Shown: positions 44,568-53,821, counted from the stretch's first letter. The stretch is 64,000 nucleotides of DNA from Paenibacillus solani (GCF_001277345.1 NZ_LIUT01000006.1:28683-92682); one strand, 5' to 3'. The notes: generated by a model not told the origin, from the sequence alone. Program-made: numbers and translations.

Positions 44568-46280
44568 GTGAAGTACAATAGACAGCAGTATGCGGGCAAC
44601 TATGGTCCAACTGTTGGGGATAAGGTGCGTCTCGCTGATTCCGATCTATGGGTGGAAGTCGAGAAGGACTACACAGTATATGGAGAAGAATCCATGTTTG
44701 GCGGCGGGAAAGTGATTCGCGAAGGTATGGGGCAAAACGGTACGAACACTCGGACTGAGAATGTCCTTGACCTTCTGATCACTAATGCGCTTATTCTTGA
44801 TTACACAGGAATTTACAAAGCGGATATCGGTGTGAAAGACGGTTATATCGTCGGCATCGGTAAAGGCGGTAACCCGGACATTATGGATGGAGTTACTCCG
44901 AATATGATCGTTGGGGCGGCTACGGAAGTTATTGCTGCCGAGGGTAAAATTGTAACAGCAGGTGGTATTGATACCCACGTGCACTTTATCAATCCGGATC
45001 AGATCGACGTAGCTCTTGCTAACGGCGTAACGACTCTGTTCGGCGGCGGAACTGGACCAGCAGAAGGATCTAAAGCAACAACCGTTACTCCGGGTGCATG
45101 GAACATTGAAATGATGCTGAAAGCAGCGGAAGACTTTCCGATTAACGTTGGATTTTTAGGGAAAGGCCACGCTTCGTCTCTTGCTCCTCTTATGGAACAA
45201 ATTGATGCGGGTGCGGTTGGACTGAAAATTCACGAGGACTGGGGAGCGACACCAACGTCGATTGACCGCAGCCTGACAGTAGCTGATGAAGCTGACGTGC
45301 AAGTGGCTATCCACTCTGACACATTGAATGAAGCAGGATTTCTCGAAGATACGCTCCGTGCCATTAATGGCCGCGTCATTCACTCATTCCACGTTGAAGG
45401 TGCGGGAGGCGGACACGCTCCGGATATTATGAAGATGGCTGGACAGCCGAATGTATTGCCTTCTTCCACGAATCCGACAAGACCTTTTACCGTGAATACG
45501 ATTGACGAGCATCTGGATATGCTGATGGTTTGTCACCACTTGAAGCACAACATCCCAGAAGATGTAGCGTTCGCTGATTCCAGAATTCGTCCGGAAACGA
45601 TTGCAGCTGAAGATATTCTGCACGATCTAGGCGTGATCAGCATCATGTCCACAGACGCTCTTGCGATGGGACGAGCTGGTGAGATGGTTCTTCGCACCTG
45701 GCAGACCGCTGACAAGATGAAAAAGCAGCGTGGCGCATTGCCTGAGGAGAAGAACGGCTCAGATAATATGCGTGCTAAACGTTACGTAGCGAAATATACG
45801 ATTAACCCAGCGATTGCGCAAGGCATCTCTCATGAGATCGGTTCGATTGAAGAAGGCAAGTTTGCTGACTTGGTTCTATGGGATCCGAAGTTCTTTGCAG
45901 TAAAAGCAGACCGGGTAATCAAAGGCGGCTTTATTGTTGCTGCACAAATTGGTGATCCTGGCGCATCGATTCCGACACCACAGCCGGTGATGTTCCGTCG
46001 TATGTTTGCTGCTCATGGAAGTGCGTCTCACAGTGCAAACATTACCTTTATGTCGAAGAGATCGATTCAGCAAGGCGTGCCTGAGAAGCTCGGTCTGAAA
46101 CGACGCATTGGAACGGTGAAAAATTGCCGTAACATTGGTAAGAAGGATATGAAGTGGAACGATGCGACGCCAAATATCGACATCAATCCGGAAACATACG
46201 AAGTTAAAGTAGATGGAGAACTTATCACATGTGAACCGTTTGAAAAACTCTCCATGGCTCAAAGATACTTCTTGTTCTAA
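44568..46280 (+). CDS. ureC: Urease subunit alpha (catalytic)
   Basis: 570 residues, full length. It hydrolyses urea to ammonia and carbamate at a dinuclear nickel site. Visible signature parts are GGIDTHVHF (first two nickel histidines), VGLKIHEDWG with the carbamylated lysine K220, HVEGAGGGHAPDI, and the mobile flap MVCHHLKHNIPED with its cysteine and histidines. The start is GTG at 44568, 6 nt after the ureB stop, with AGGGAG inside ureB. All metal-site residues I can check are present, so an active enzyme is expected. Confidence 0.97.
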   Translation: MKYNRQQYAGNYGPTVGDKVRLADSDLWVEVEKDYTVYGEESMFGGGKVIREGMGQNGTNTRTENVLDLLITNALILDYTGIYKADIGVKDGYIVGIGKGGNPDIMDGVTPNMIVGAATEVIAAEGKIVTAGGIDTHVHFINPDQIDVALANGVTTLFGGGTGPAEGSKATTVTPGAWNIEMMLKAAEDFPINVGFLGKGHASSLAPLMEQIDAGAVGLKIHEDWGATPTSIDRSLTVADEADVQVAIHSDTLNEAGFLEDTLRAINGRVIHSFHVEGAGGGHAPDIMKMAGQPNVLPSSTNPTRPFTVNTIDEHLDMLMVCHHLKHNIPEDVAFADSRIRPETIAAEDILHDLGVISIMSTDALAMGRAGEMVLRTWQTADKMKKQRGALPEEKNGSDNMRAKRYVAKYTINPAIAQGISHEIGSIEEGKFADLVLWDPKFFAVKADRVIKGGFIVAAQIGDPGASIPTPQPVMFRRMFAAHGSASHSANITFMSKRSIQQGVPEKLGLKRRIGTVKNCRNIGKKDMKWNDATPNIDINPETYEVKVDGELITCEPFEKLSMAQRYFLF

Positions 46281-46358
46281 TAAAACAATGGGTTCATGTG
46301 CATGGTGTTGAACGATCTTTAATAAACGACATTGTACCCATATGAGGAGGATATTAGC

Positions 46359-46802
46359 TTGATTATTACGAAGATAGCGGGACACCTTGACAACTTTAGT
46401 TCATCCGATAAAGCAATCGACTGGCTTGAGCTCGAATGGGAAGAACTGAACAAGAGAATATTGCGTAAACAGACAGAGAACGGTAGGGATGTTTCCATAT
46501 CGCTCGAAAACGGCAGCCATCTTCATTATGGGGACGTGTTGTATGAAGATGAGGATACACTGATTGCTATTAGAACAAAGCTTGAAAAGGTATATGTCAT
46601 CAAACCAAAGACGATGCGGGAAATGGGGAAAGCAGCTTTTGAGATAGGCAACCGTCACACCCCATGCATCATTGAAGATGATGAGATTCTTGTCCGTTAC
46701 GATCATACGCTTGAGAAATTGATGGATGAAGTGGGGGTTACCTATGAACAATCAGAGAGAAGGTTCAAAGAGCCCTTCAAATACAAGGGACATCAGCACT
46801 GA
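46359..46802 (+). CDS. ureE: Urease accessory protein UreE
   Basis: 147 residues. Nickel-delivery chaperone with the N-terminal peptide-binding part (LEWEELNKRILRKQTENG) and a C-terminal metal-binding fold (AFEIGNRHTPCIIEDDEILV). It ends in GHQH rather than a long histidine tail. The TTG at 46359 is chosen because GAGGAGG lies 8 nt upstream. The end overlaps ureF by 59 nt in another frame. Confidence 0.93.
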   Translation: MIITKIAGHLDNFSSSDKAIDWLELEWEELNKRILRKQTENGRDVSISLENGSHLHYGDVLYEDEDTLIAIRTKLEKVYVIKPKTMREMGKAAFEIGNRHTPCIIEDDEILVRYDHTLEKLMDEVGVTYEQSERRFKEPFKYKGHQH

Positions 46803-47484
46803 TCCGTGGTTCCTGCATCTGATTCAGATCAATGATTCAGCGTTTCCAACCGGCAGCTTTGCGCATTCCTTTGGAATGGAGACATATATCCAGGATAATG
46901 TCCTCCGTAATGAAGATGATTTATGGGAATTCTGCAACATGTATATCCGTCATAATCTTGCTTCAGCGGATGCCATCATTGTTAAGGAAGCATATCATCT
47001 AGCAAAAAAACACGACACCCAGGGTCTCATCCGCCTTGAAAACATCTGTCACGGCATCAAGTTATCTCCCGAGACACGAAAAGGTAGCGCGATGATGGGG
47101 CGTCAATTTTTAAATATGGTATATCCGCTAAATGATGATGAGCTGCTTACATTTTGGTATGAAAAATTAAAAAACAAGGAAATCAAGGGTCATTATCCCG
47201 TCATATACGGCATATATACCGCAATGCTGGGTGTGGATGTGAAGATGTCGATTGATACATTTATCTATTCATCCATAACAGCACTCGTACAAAATGCTGT
47301 TCGTGCTGTTCCACTTGGTCAGCGGAGCGGGGTAAAAACGATGTTTTCCTTGTTGCCTGTCATCCAAGAAACGGCAAGTCGCGTCATGGACTTGAGCATG
47401 GATGATCTTGATAACAATTCAATCGCGCTGGAAATTGCCTCCATGAGGCACGAATTCCTTCATTCACGATTGTTTATTTCCTAG
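46744..47484 (+). CDS. ureF: Urease accessory protein UreF
   Basis: 246 residues, all-helical: NDSAFPTGSFAHSFGMETYI is the family's signature start, and ENAI-type QNAVRAVPLGQRSG lies near the C-terminus. It joins UreD and UreG to activate the apo-urease. ATG at 46744 with GGGGGTT upstream, overlapping ureE. Unusually, ureG does not follow at once; a 554-nt structured gap intervenes. Confidence 0.93.
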   Translation: MNNQREGSKSPSNTRDISTDPWFLHLIQINDSAFPTGSFAHSFGMETYIQDNVLRNEDDLWEFCNMYIRHNLASADAIIVKEAYHLAKKHDTQGLIRLENICHGIKLSPETRKGSAMMGRQFLNMVYPLNDDELLTFWYEKLKNKEIKGHYPVIYGIYTAMLGVDVKMSIDTFIYSSITALVQNAVRAVPLGQRSGVKTMFSLLPVIQETASRVMDLSMDDLDNNSIALEIASMRHEFLHSRLFIS

Positions 47485-47566
47485 AACCTGCAGTGACATG
47501 TTAAGAAGAGAATCAATAGCTGTTTCTTCTTTAAAGTACGTGATGCTTTAGCAGGTCATTGGCTGT

Positions 47567-47600
47567 GGTGAAGGGATTATCCGTTAGCCCCTTCACCTTT
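47567..47600 (+). terminator. Weak hairpin terminator after ureF
   Basis: GGTGAAGGG (47567-47575) pairs with CCCTTCACC (47589-47597), followed by only TTT. Termination would be partial at best. Confidence 0.45.
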
Positions 47601-47642
47601 CAACAGCACACTTGATATCGAATGGACTCAATTCTATCCAAG

Positions 47643-47885
47643 CTTAAGCAAATTCGGAGGGATACTACCAATATCCCTTAAGAATTTATTGGAACCTAGT
47701 GTTGGGTCACTCTATGATACCTTGGTGTGAACGCCGATCAGCACAACGTTTAAGAGTGCGGTCCCTGTTTCGAAAGCCACTCGGAACTGCACTTCCGGGT
47801 TCGAACAACAGGGTGGACAACCTGCATGCAGGAAGGTCCGCGCACATGCATGGAGGTTGTCGCTAGCATGTGTTGTACTCATAAA
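47643..47885 (+). ncRNA. Candidate structured RNA between ureF and ureG
   Basis: Several strong helices lie in a gene-free gap. CTTAAG/CTTAAG with inner GGGATA/TATCCC spans 47643-47682. CCCTGTT+TCGAA pairs with TTCGA+AACAGGG (47763-47812) and encloses CGGAA/TTCCG. ACAACCT+CATGCA pairs with TGCATG+AGGTTGT (47818-47860). GAGTGC (47754-47759) can close the last two with GTACTC (47875-47880). This gives a multi-branch shape. It does not fit T-box, tRNA, tmRNA or SRP RNA that I could check by eye. Confidence 0.4.
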
Positions 47886-48038
47886 AACAAGGAAATTTTC
47901 CCAAAAATGTTCCTAATAATATTATACAGGAATATCTCAGAGCGTTCAAATGATTGACATATAATTCACGTGATTTTTAAGGTATAAAAAGCCGAATTAA
48001 AGAGCCTAAATCTATTAACATACGAGGAGATTGTGAAA

Positions 48039-48674
48039 ATGAGAACAATACACCTTGGCATTGGCGGACCCGTCGGTTCCGGTAAAACAACGCTTGTCAA
48101 AATCCTTTCCGAGACATTGAAAGATCATTACAACATCGCTGTCATTACCAATGATATTTACACCAGAGAGGACGCCGATTTCTTGATCAACGAGAAGGTA
48201 CTTGAACCAGAGCGTATCATCGGTGTTGAAACAGGAGGTTGTCCTCATACAGCAATTCGCGAGGATGCATCAATGAATTTCGAAGCTATCGATGAATTGA
48301 AACAGCGTTTTGAGAATCTTGATATCATCCTGCTAGAAAGCGGTGGCGACAATCTGTCAGCAACATTCAGCCCCGAGTTAGTCGATGCGTTTATCTACGT
48401 AATCGATGTTGCCGAAGGCGGCGATATTCCGAGAAAAGGTGGCCCGGGCGTTACACGTTCTGATTTTCTTATCGTAAATAAAACAGATCTTGCTCCATAC
48501 GTTGGCGTAGACCTTGAAAGAATGGAAAGTGACACCAAAAAATCAAGAGGCGATAAGCCATTTGTTTTAGCAGACATTAAGACCAAAAAAGGTCTCGATA
48601 AAGTAGTTGACTGGATCAAATCTGATTTATTGCTGGAAGTGATGCCAGATGAGCCTGCAACAACTTCCAACTAA
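48039..48674 (+). CDS. ureG: Urease accessory GTPase UreG
   Basis: 211 residues, SIMIBI-class GTPase that powers nickel insertion. P-loop GGPVGSGKTTLV, the nickel-binding ETGGCPHTAIRED (CPH motif), the switch region LLESGGDNLSATFSP and the base-recognition NKTD in LIVNKTDLAPY. The ATG at 48039 follows CGAGGAGA; a GTG at 48033 is too close. It overlaps ureD by 26 nt. Confidence 0.96.
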   Translation: MRTIHLGIGGPVGSGKTTLVKILSETLKDHYNIAVITNDIYTREDADFLINEKVLEPERIIGVETGGCPHTAIREDASMNFEAIDELKQRFENLDIILLESGGDNLSATFSPELVDAFIYVIDVAEGGDIPRKGGPGVTRSDFLIVNKTDLAPYVGVDLERMESDTKKSRGDKPFVLADIKTKKGLDKVVDWIKSDLLLEVMPDEPATTSN

Positions 48675-49476
48675 GCGACTGTATCATAATGGCTGCCTGT
48701 CCTTGAAATTTGCGAATCGCGGGAATAAGACAATTATGACGGATTGCTATCAGCTTCCGCCGCTTAGGGCGAGTCGGACATTGTATCTTAATCCGGCTAA
48801 CCCGTCTGAGGCAACGGTATATATGGTGGAAACATCGGGCGGTCTCGTGGCAGGGGACGAAAATAAATTTCAAATCGATGTTCAAGATGGAGCGGATGTC
48901 TGTCTCATTCCACAATCGGCAACAAAAATCTATCCTTCATATAACGGCATGTTGAGTTCACAAAACATTGACGTATCCATTGGTTCAAAAGCCAGTCTTG
49001 CGTGGAAACCGGAAGCGGTCATTCCTTTTGAAAGTGCGAAATTCCGCGGGAAAACGATCGTTCGGATGGCGCAGGACTCCACCCTTCTGTGGGGTGAGAT
49101 TCTATCCCCAGGCCGTGATAAGCGTGGGGAAAAGTTCCAATATAGTGATGTGAGAACGAACTTTCAAGTCTGGATGGAAGAGGAATGTTTGATCTATGAC
49201 TCCCTCTTGTTTTCTCCGGGCCACATGAACCTTGGGCAATTAGGATTGCTCGAAGATCACTTATATGTAGGATCATTGTGGTTTTGCGCTCCTACGCTGC
49301 AGCAATTGAACATTCGGGAATTGAATGAGAGACTTCAGCGGTTCTCAGATATCAAAGTGAGTGCCGCGCTGCTTGAGGGGAAAGCAGTGAATGTCAGATG
49401 GCTTGCGTCAGACATGGTGTTGTTGAAGCAAGAAATGAACAACACATGGGATGAGTTCGCTCGCTGCATGGCATAA
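48649..49476 (+). CDS. ureD: Urease accessory protein UreD (UreH)
   Basis: 275 residues: LYLNPANPSEATVYMVETSG and GLVAGDENKFQIDVQDGA, then PQSATKIYPSYNGMLSSQNI and PEAVIPFESAKFRGKTIVRM, the conserved core of the scaffold that binds apo-urease and UreF. The start lies inside ureG. It completes a full ureABCEFGD set. Confidence 0.93.
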   Translation: MSLQQLPTKRLYHNGCLSLKFANRGNKTIMTDCYQLPPLRASRTLYLNPANPSEATVYMVETSGGLVAGDENKFQIDVQDGADVCLIPQSATKIYPSYNGMLSSQNIDVSIGSKASLAWKPEAVIPFESAKFRGKTIVRMAQDSTLLWGEILSPGRDKRGEKFQYSDVRTNFQVWMEEECLIYDSLLFSPGHMNLGQLGLLEDHLYVGSLWFCAPTLQQLNIRELNERLQRFSDIKVSAALLEGKAVNVRWLASDMVLLKQEMNNTWDEFARCMA

Positions 49477-49528
49477 ATCCGAATGAACATCGGATCACAC
49501 AATCTATTTAAACTTGGGAGTGAAAGAT

Positions 49529-50572
49529 TTGGGAAGTAATAGTGTTAAGAAAAGTGGAGGGTCGAATGCCCGGGCATATATAATCCTTATGATCGGTATC
49601 CTCGCCCTCGCGTTTACTGCCCCTTGGGTGAAACAATCAAACTTTGAACCAGCAACATCTGTTATTCTTCGCTGTGGAATTGGGCTCTTGGCTCTGCTCC
49701 CATTCGCCTTTAGAGAAGTGAAAAAAATCGGTGCACTCAACAAAAAGGGTGTCATTCTTTCTGTTCTCGCGGGTCTGTTCCTCGGAATTGACTTTACGGC
49801 TTGGAACTATTCCATCTACTACGTAGGTTCGGGTATTGCTTCGATCTTGCTGAACCTTCAGATCATTATTTTGCCTGCGCTTGCATTCCTATTCGATAGG
49901 GAGAGAGTTCCAAAAACGTACTTCATTGTTGCTCCAATCATGATACTTGGTGTTATTATGTCAGGTGGTGTCTTTGAGGGTAGTGCTGGACCGGTGGATG
50001 GACCGGCCACCGTATATGGGATGAATATCGCTATTCTTGGAACGATTTGCGGTATGATCTCAGGTGTCTGCTATGGTATCTACCTCTATACCAGCCGTAA
50101 GGCGACCAAGGTAAACATGGGACAGATCGTCCAGCCAATGGCATGGGCTACTGCTGCCCAGCTCGTGGCTCCAGCAATCTTTATGCTGTTCTTCTCTGAC
50201 CGCGGGTTCGATCTGACTCACGGAGTTATGGTCAATGGTGCGCTTCCAATGAATCCGGAAACCACCCTCGGTGATCCTATTACCGGCATGAACTGGTTCT
50301 GGATGCTTGTGTTGGGTATTTTGGGACAAGCTGTGGCATGGACGTTTGTCCAGTATGGTTCCGTTCGTTTGAACTCTACCATCGTTGCAGGACTCTTGCT
50401 GCTCAGCCCTATTTCTACCGTTGCTATTATTGCTATCGTTCTTTTCGGTGAGATTCCTTCAGTTCTTCAGATCCTTGGTGTTGTAATTGTTCTTGGAGCA
50501 GTTGCCTACCAGAATAATCTGTTCGCGGGCCTCATGAAGAAAACGAAGGGCGATAAATCGTTGCCTGGATGA
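49529..50572 (+). CDS. EamA/DMT-family transporter
   Basis: About 347 residues with ten membrane helices in two repeated halves (AYIILMIGILALAFTAPWVK and SVILRCGIGLLALLPFAF in the first; GMISGVCYGIYLYTSRKA and VAWTFVQYGSVRLNSTIVAG in the second). Drug/metabolite exporter family. The TTG at 49529 is chosen with GGGAG 8 nt upstream; a GTG at 49520 is also in frame. It follows ureD by 52 nt with no terminator and is probably co-transcribed. A role in metabolite or metal export is possible; the substrate is unknown. Confidence 0.85.
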   Translation: MGSNSVKKSGGSNARAYIILMIGILALAFTAPWVKQSNFEPATSVILRCGIGLLALLPFAFREVKKIGALNKKGVILSVLAGLFLGIDFTAWNYSIYYVGSGIASILLNLQIIILPALAFLFDRERVPKTYFIVAPIMILGVIMSGGVFEGSAGPVDGPATVYGMNIAILGTICGMISGVCYGIYLYTSRKATKVNMGQIVQPMAWATAAQLVAPAIFMLFFSDRGFDLTHGVMVNGALPMNPETTLGDPITGMNWFWMLVLGILGQAVAWTFVQYGSVRLNSTIVAGLLLLSPISTVAIIAIVLFGEIPSVLQILGVVIVLGAVAYQNNLFAGLMKKTKGDKSLPG

Positions 50573-50656
50573 CCTTGATTCGTTCCAGCTACATTTCAAT
50601 AATGGGTTCATAGTTTTACGTTTGTGAATACATGTCTTATATATCGCCTCCATTTG

Positions 50657-50692
50657 GAATGACCCAGCGAAAGCTGGGTCATTCTTTGTTTT
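50657..50692 (+). terminator. Terminator of the urease operon
   Basis: GAATGACCCAGC (50657-50668) pairs perfectly with GCTGGGTCATTC (50673-50684) around a GAAA tetraloop, then TTTGTTTT. Confidence 0.94.
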
Positions 50693-50728
50693 CACCTTGG
50701 AGTTTGTTCAATCAATTTCCACTTTGTT

Positions 50729-50744
50729 TGTGCTTTAAATCACA
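50729..50744. promoter_or_regulatory. FNR-like box before the DUF438 gene
   Basis: TGTGCTTTAAATCACA matches TGTGA-N6-TCACA except one base. A -10-like TACTTT at 50765-50770 puts the start about 41 nt downstream of the box centre, the usual place for FNR activation. Oxygen or NO control is therefore likely. Confidence 0.65.
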
Positions 50745-50834
50745 AGACGTGCTTCATGGGGATGTTACTTTAAAGATGTAAACAAGAGAGAATTTAATCT
50801 TTTTAATATAGAAACAAAAACCGAGGTGAAGAAC

Positions 50835-52091
50835 ATGAGTGAATTAATTAATAACCGTGAGAATGGAGTTTCTGCTCATCGAACCGTCCGTATCAATATG
50901 CTCAAGGATATCATTAAAGAGCTGCATCATGGGAAAAGTGTGGATGAGGTAAAGGCGAAATTTAACCAAGCCGTAGGCGAAATATCGGTTGATGAGATTT
51001 CGGAACTGGAGCAGGTGCTAATGCAGGAGGAGGGAATACCGGTAACCGAAGTACAGCGACTGTGCAGTGTGCATGCTGCTGTATTCAAAGGTTCCATTCA
51101 AGACATTCACAGAGCTCATCAACCGGAAGAGCAGCCTGGACATCCTGTACACACCTTTAAGATAGAGAACCGAGAAATTGATCAACTGGTAAACTTCAAA
51201 ATTGCACTCCATCTGGACAAATTTCTGAAGGATCAAGGAGAGGCTAATCGCCTTAAATTACTGGAGGATTTCAGTCTCCTCTATGATGTAGACAAACACT
51301 ACAGCCGCAAAGAGAATTTGCTGTTTCCATTCCTCGAGAAATACGGAATCTATGGACCGACCAAGGTGATGTGGGCCGTCGATGACGGCATCCGAATTGG
51401 AATCAAAGAAGTGAAACAGAAGCTCACTCACTTTGATGGCCATGCAGAGATCGTCGTGGAACTGGCAAAACGGGTCCTAAAAGAAGTAACAGAAATGATC
51501 TATAAAGAAGAACATATCTTATTACCGATGGCTCTGGAAAAGTTGACCGAAGATGAATGGCTGCAAATTGCTGCCCAGAGTGAAGAAGTCGGTTATTGTT
51601 TGATCGCGCCGGACCAGAAATGGATTCCTGCAAGAGCAGCTGAACCTGGCGCAGAGAAGGGATTGGAGTCTTCTCCGCTGCAAGAGGGATATATTCGAAT
51701 GAGTACAGGCATATTATCGGTCAAACAGTTAGAATCCATATTAAATCACTTACCCGTCGATCTTACCTTTATCGATGAGAATGATATCGTGCGGTATTTC
51801 TCGCATGGCAAAGAAAGAATCTTCGTTCGTACCAAAGCAGTGATCGGCAGAAACGTTCAGAACTGTCACCCACCGCAAAGCGTTCATGTCGTTGACAAAC
51901 TGCTTGCTGATTTCAAAGCAGGTGTCAAAGACGAGGAAGATTTCTGGATCCCGATAAAAGATAAATTTGTCTATATACGTTATTTCGCCGTAAGGGATGA
52001 GGAAGGAAAGTACCTAGGCACGCTTGAATTCACGCAGAATATTAAGCCGATTCAGGAACTGACGGGTCAAAAACGGATACTTTCGGAGTGA
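50835..52091 (+). CDS. DUF438 / hemerythrin-like / PAS protein
   Basis: 418 residues. The N-terminal DUF438 part (residues 1 to about 95; LKDIIKELHHGKSVDEVKAK, VLMQEEGIPVTEVQRLCSVH) is followed by a hemerythrin-like four-helix domain with iron-ligand histidines and glutamates (YDVDKHYSRKENLLFPFLEK, MIYKEEHILLPMALEKL). A PAS-type domain comes next (VDLTFIDENDIVRYFSHGKE, EFTQNIKPIQELTG). Proteins of this class bind a di-iron centre and respond to oxygen or NO. ATG with GAGGTG 6 nt upstream. Intact, unlike its paralogue at 27012. Confidence 0.88.
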   Translation: MSELINNRENGVSAHRTVRINMLKDIIKELHHGKSVDEVKAKFNQAVGEISVDEISELEQVLMQEEGIPVTEVQRLCSVHAAVFKGSIQDIHRAHQPEEQPGHPVHTFKIENREIDQLVNFKIALHLDKFLKDQGEANRLKLLEDFSLLYDVDKHYSRKENLLFPFLEKYGIYGPTKVMWAVDDGIRIGIKEVKQKLTHFDGHAEIVVELAKRVLKEVTEMIYKEEHILLPMALEKLTEDEWLQIAAQSEEVGYCLIAPDQKWIPARAAEPGAEKGLESSPLQEGYIRMSTGILSVKQLESILNHLPVDLTFIDENDIVRYFSHGKERIFVRTKAVIGRNVQNCHPPQSVHVVDKLLADFKAGVKDEEDFWIPIKDKFVYIRYFAVRDEEGKYLGTLEFTQNIKPIQELTGQKRILSE

Positions 52092-52115
52092 GGAAACTGT
52101 CTCCATAGATAAGCA

Positions 52116-52141
52116 AGGCCACCTAAGAGGGTGGCCTGTTT
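52116..52141 (+). terminator. Terminator after the DUF438 gene
   Basis: AGGCCACC (52116-52123) pairs with GGTGGCCT (52130-52137) around TAAGAG, then GTTTTG. Confidence 0.8.
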
Positions 52142-52284
52142 TGCGCTATATGGTCATCTCCGAATGAATAAAACGAAAACAGTTTAAGTATATTTGGTTA
52201 ATGTATTGCATATATTATAAATTAACGATATTGATACTTCGTTAATCACCCTGTACAATAGGAGGTAGGAAGGAGATGAGGATT

Positions 52285-53043
52285 ATGCCAAAAACAATTT
52301 TAGAGCAAACTGAATCAAATATTGAAATGGGATTCCAAAACAAAAATGTGTTGATTATTGAAAAAGAAACCGATTCGGTATTTAAAAATATATTCTTTTA
52401 TATGTTGACCCTGTTTTCCGAAAAAATTTCTAGTATTAAAGTTGATCCCCACCCATTCTCTTTGCCGAAGGAATATTTGTTCTCGGATAAACATAAAAAA
52501 AATCTTCTTAAATGGATCAAGCGATTAGATGAAATGGATCATCCGGCCTCTGATTTAGAATTTGGGAAGATAAAAATTGATTTTGAGTACTGGTATTATC
52601 AACTGGGAGGGGAGAACATAGAATTCTCGTACCATCAAGATTATTTGCTGACACCCCAAGCAGCAGCAGACGCCCTTGGTGTCTCTAAAGTCACGCTAAG
52701 CAAGTATGTGAAACAAGGATTGGATTATATTGAGAATGGTACACACAAACGAATTCCTAAGTACACTATAGAAATTATGAAAGACCCAATTTATAGTATT
52801 CGTATGCAACAGATTGCCCAAGAGAAGAAACTACGCGAACAATCGGTAGAGGAGCGATATCACGAGATTACACAGGAGTTGGCTGATCTTAAATTAAAAT
52901 ATAAGAAAATGACGCTGGATGAAGCTTTTGGCGAGTATGCCGGGGACAACATGGAGGATCCCACTGATTACTACCGCTGGCGGGATCTTGAGGAAGAGAT
53001 GGAGGAAATTTTCCGTTTGCGTGGTGGAAAGGAAGAAGCGTAG
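52285..53043 (+). CDS. Helix-turn-helix DNA-binding protein, possible antitoxin
   Basis: 252 residues. The middle holds an excisionase-like HTH (LLTPQAAADALGVSKVTLSK then YVKQGLDYIENGTHKRIPKY, about 118-157). The N-terminal half is an uncharacterised alpha/beta region and the C-terminal third is a charged coiled coil. The ATG at 52285 has AAGGAG 9 nt upstream. Its stop codon touches the next start (TAGATG), so the two genes are coupled. The arrangement with a short partner that looks like a DUF6516-type toxin suggests a toxin-antitoxin pair (inference). Confidence 0.7.
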   Translation: MPKTILEQTESNIEMGFQNKNVLIIEKETDSVFKNIFFYMLTLFSEKISSIKVDPHPFSLPKEYLFSDKHKKNLLKWIKRLDEMDHPASDLEFGKIKIDFEYWYYQLGGENIEFSYHQDYLLTPQAAADALGVSKVTLSKYVKQGLDYIENGTHKRIPKYTIEIMKDPIYSIRMQQIAQEKKLREQSVEERYHEITQELADLKLKYKKMTLDEAFGEYAGDNMEDPTDYYRWRDLEEEMEEIFRLRGGKEEA

Positions 53044-53542
53044 ATGCAATTGTTGCCTGCCGATATTGACGAAATAATTGAGGATTATGGCCATTTGTTT
53101 GCTGTATATCCTAAATTAAGAGAGCGAGTCTCTATATATACCGATTTTAAGAGGACTAAGAAACGTCTTGAGATACTATTTCCACTGAAAGAGCACCCTT
53201 TTCATGGCATTACAGGTCTAAAAATATAATGATGCAGGCACAGTTGAACAATATTGTTATTCATGGAAGCGAATTATCCCTGTTCAAGGCATACAACTTA
53301 ATCATATCTCTTCTTGGGGCAATGATCCTCATCCACCAGAAACTACTCCAGCAATGTTATGTGTTAGAACCGAACCCCATCATCATCATTTTGATCCCTA
53401 CAATAGACGAAGACGTAAGGATAGCTACATTATGACTTTAGATCGAGTCTTCCAATACGTAGCTTACTATATTGAAACTGGAAGGATATATTATCCTGAT
53501 GTTTTGACTCAAAAGACATCGGAGCAAGCTAAATTAAGGTAG
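53044..53542 (+). pseudogene. Toxin-like protein (DUF6516-like), frameshifted in an A5 run
   Basis: The frame from 53044 (MQLLPADIDEIIEDYGHLFA and on to HPFHGITGLK) stops at 53227. Skipping one A in the A5 run at 53220-53224 continues as YNDAGTVEQYCYSWKRIIPV, then SSWGNDPHPPETTPAM, EPHHHHFDPYNRRRRKDSY and GRIYYPDVLTQ to 53542, about 165 residues in all. The SW-with-HHHHFD pattern recalls small DUF6516-type toxins. As written only 61 residues are made. Either a real inactivation or a homopolymer error. Confidence 0.6.
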
Positions 53543-53629
53543 GAACCTTTAGGCGACATCAAATCCCTATAGAGTCTTATATTGTCGTTATCCTCGGACA
53601 GGAGTGCGACGCCCCTTGCATTCATACAT

Positions 53630-53665
53630 AAAATCCACAACCGAATAGGTTGTGGATTTTGCTTT
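53630..53665 (+). terminator. Terminator of the CCACAACC family
   Basis: AAAATCCACAACC (53630-53642) pairs with GGTTGTGGATTTT (53648-53660) around GAATA, then GCTTTTC. Near copy of the terminators at 4463 and 61205. Confidence 0.92.
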
Positions 53666-53713
53666 TCATGATAATATTTCCTTGGCACATTAAATGGGAG
53701 CTGTCTGACGATG

Positions 53714-53745
53714 AAAACCCGAACGCATGAGGTCGGGTTTTCTCT
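53714..53745. terminator. Bidirectional hairpin before the response regulator end
   Basis: AAAACCCGA (53714-53722) pairs with TCGGGTTTT (53733-53741). It serves the minus-strand two-component operon and possibly the plus strand. Confidence 0.75.
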
Positions 53746-53821
53746 ATTACTTGTATTATTAATATGACTTCTAGGTACTCTTGTACTGTATATCCGATTA
53801 ACGAGCACGCCGTTTGGCAGC

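Noticed and set aside
47760..47860. Sequences resembling a T-box (AGGGTGG, CCGCG) or a tRNA T-loop (GGGTTCGAAC) in the ureF-ureG gap
   Set aside because: The T-box core is not contiguous, no specifier stem or terminator is seen, and the T-loop has no matching 5-bp stem or cloverleaf.
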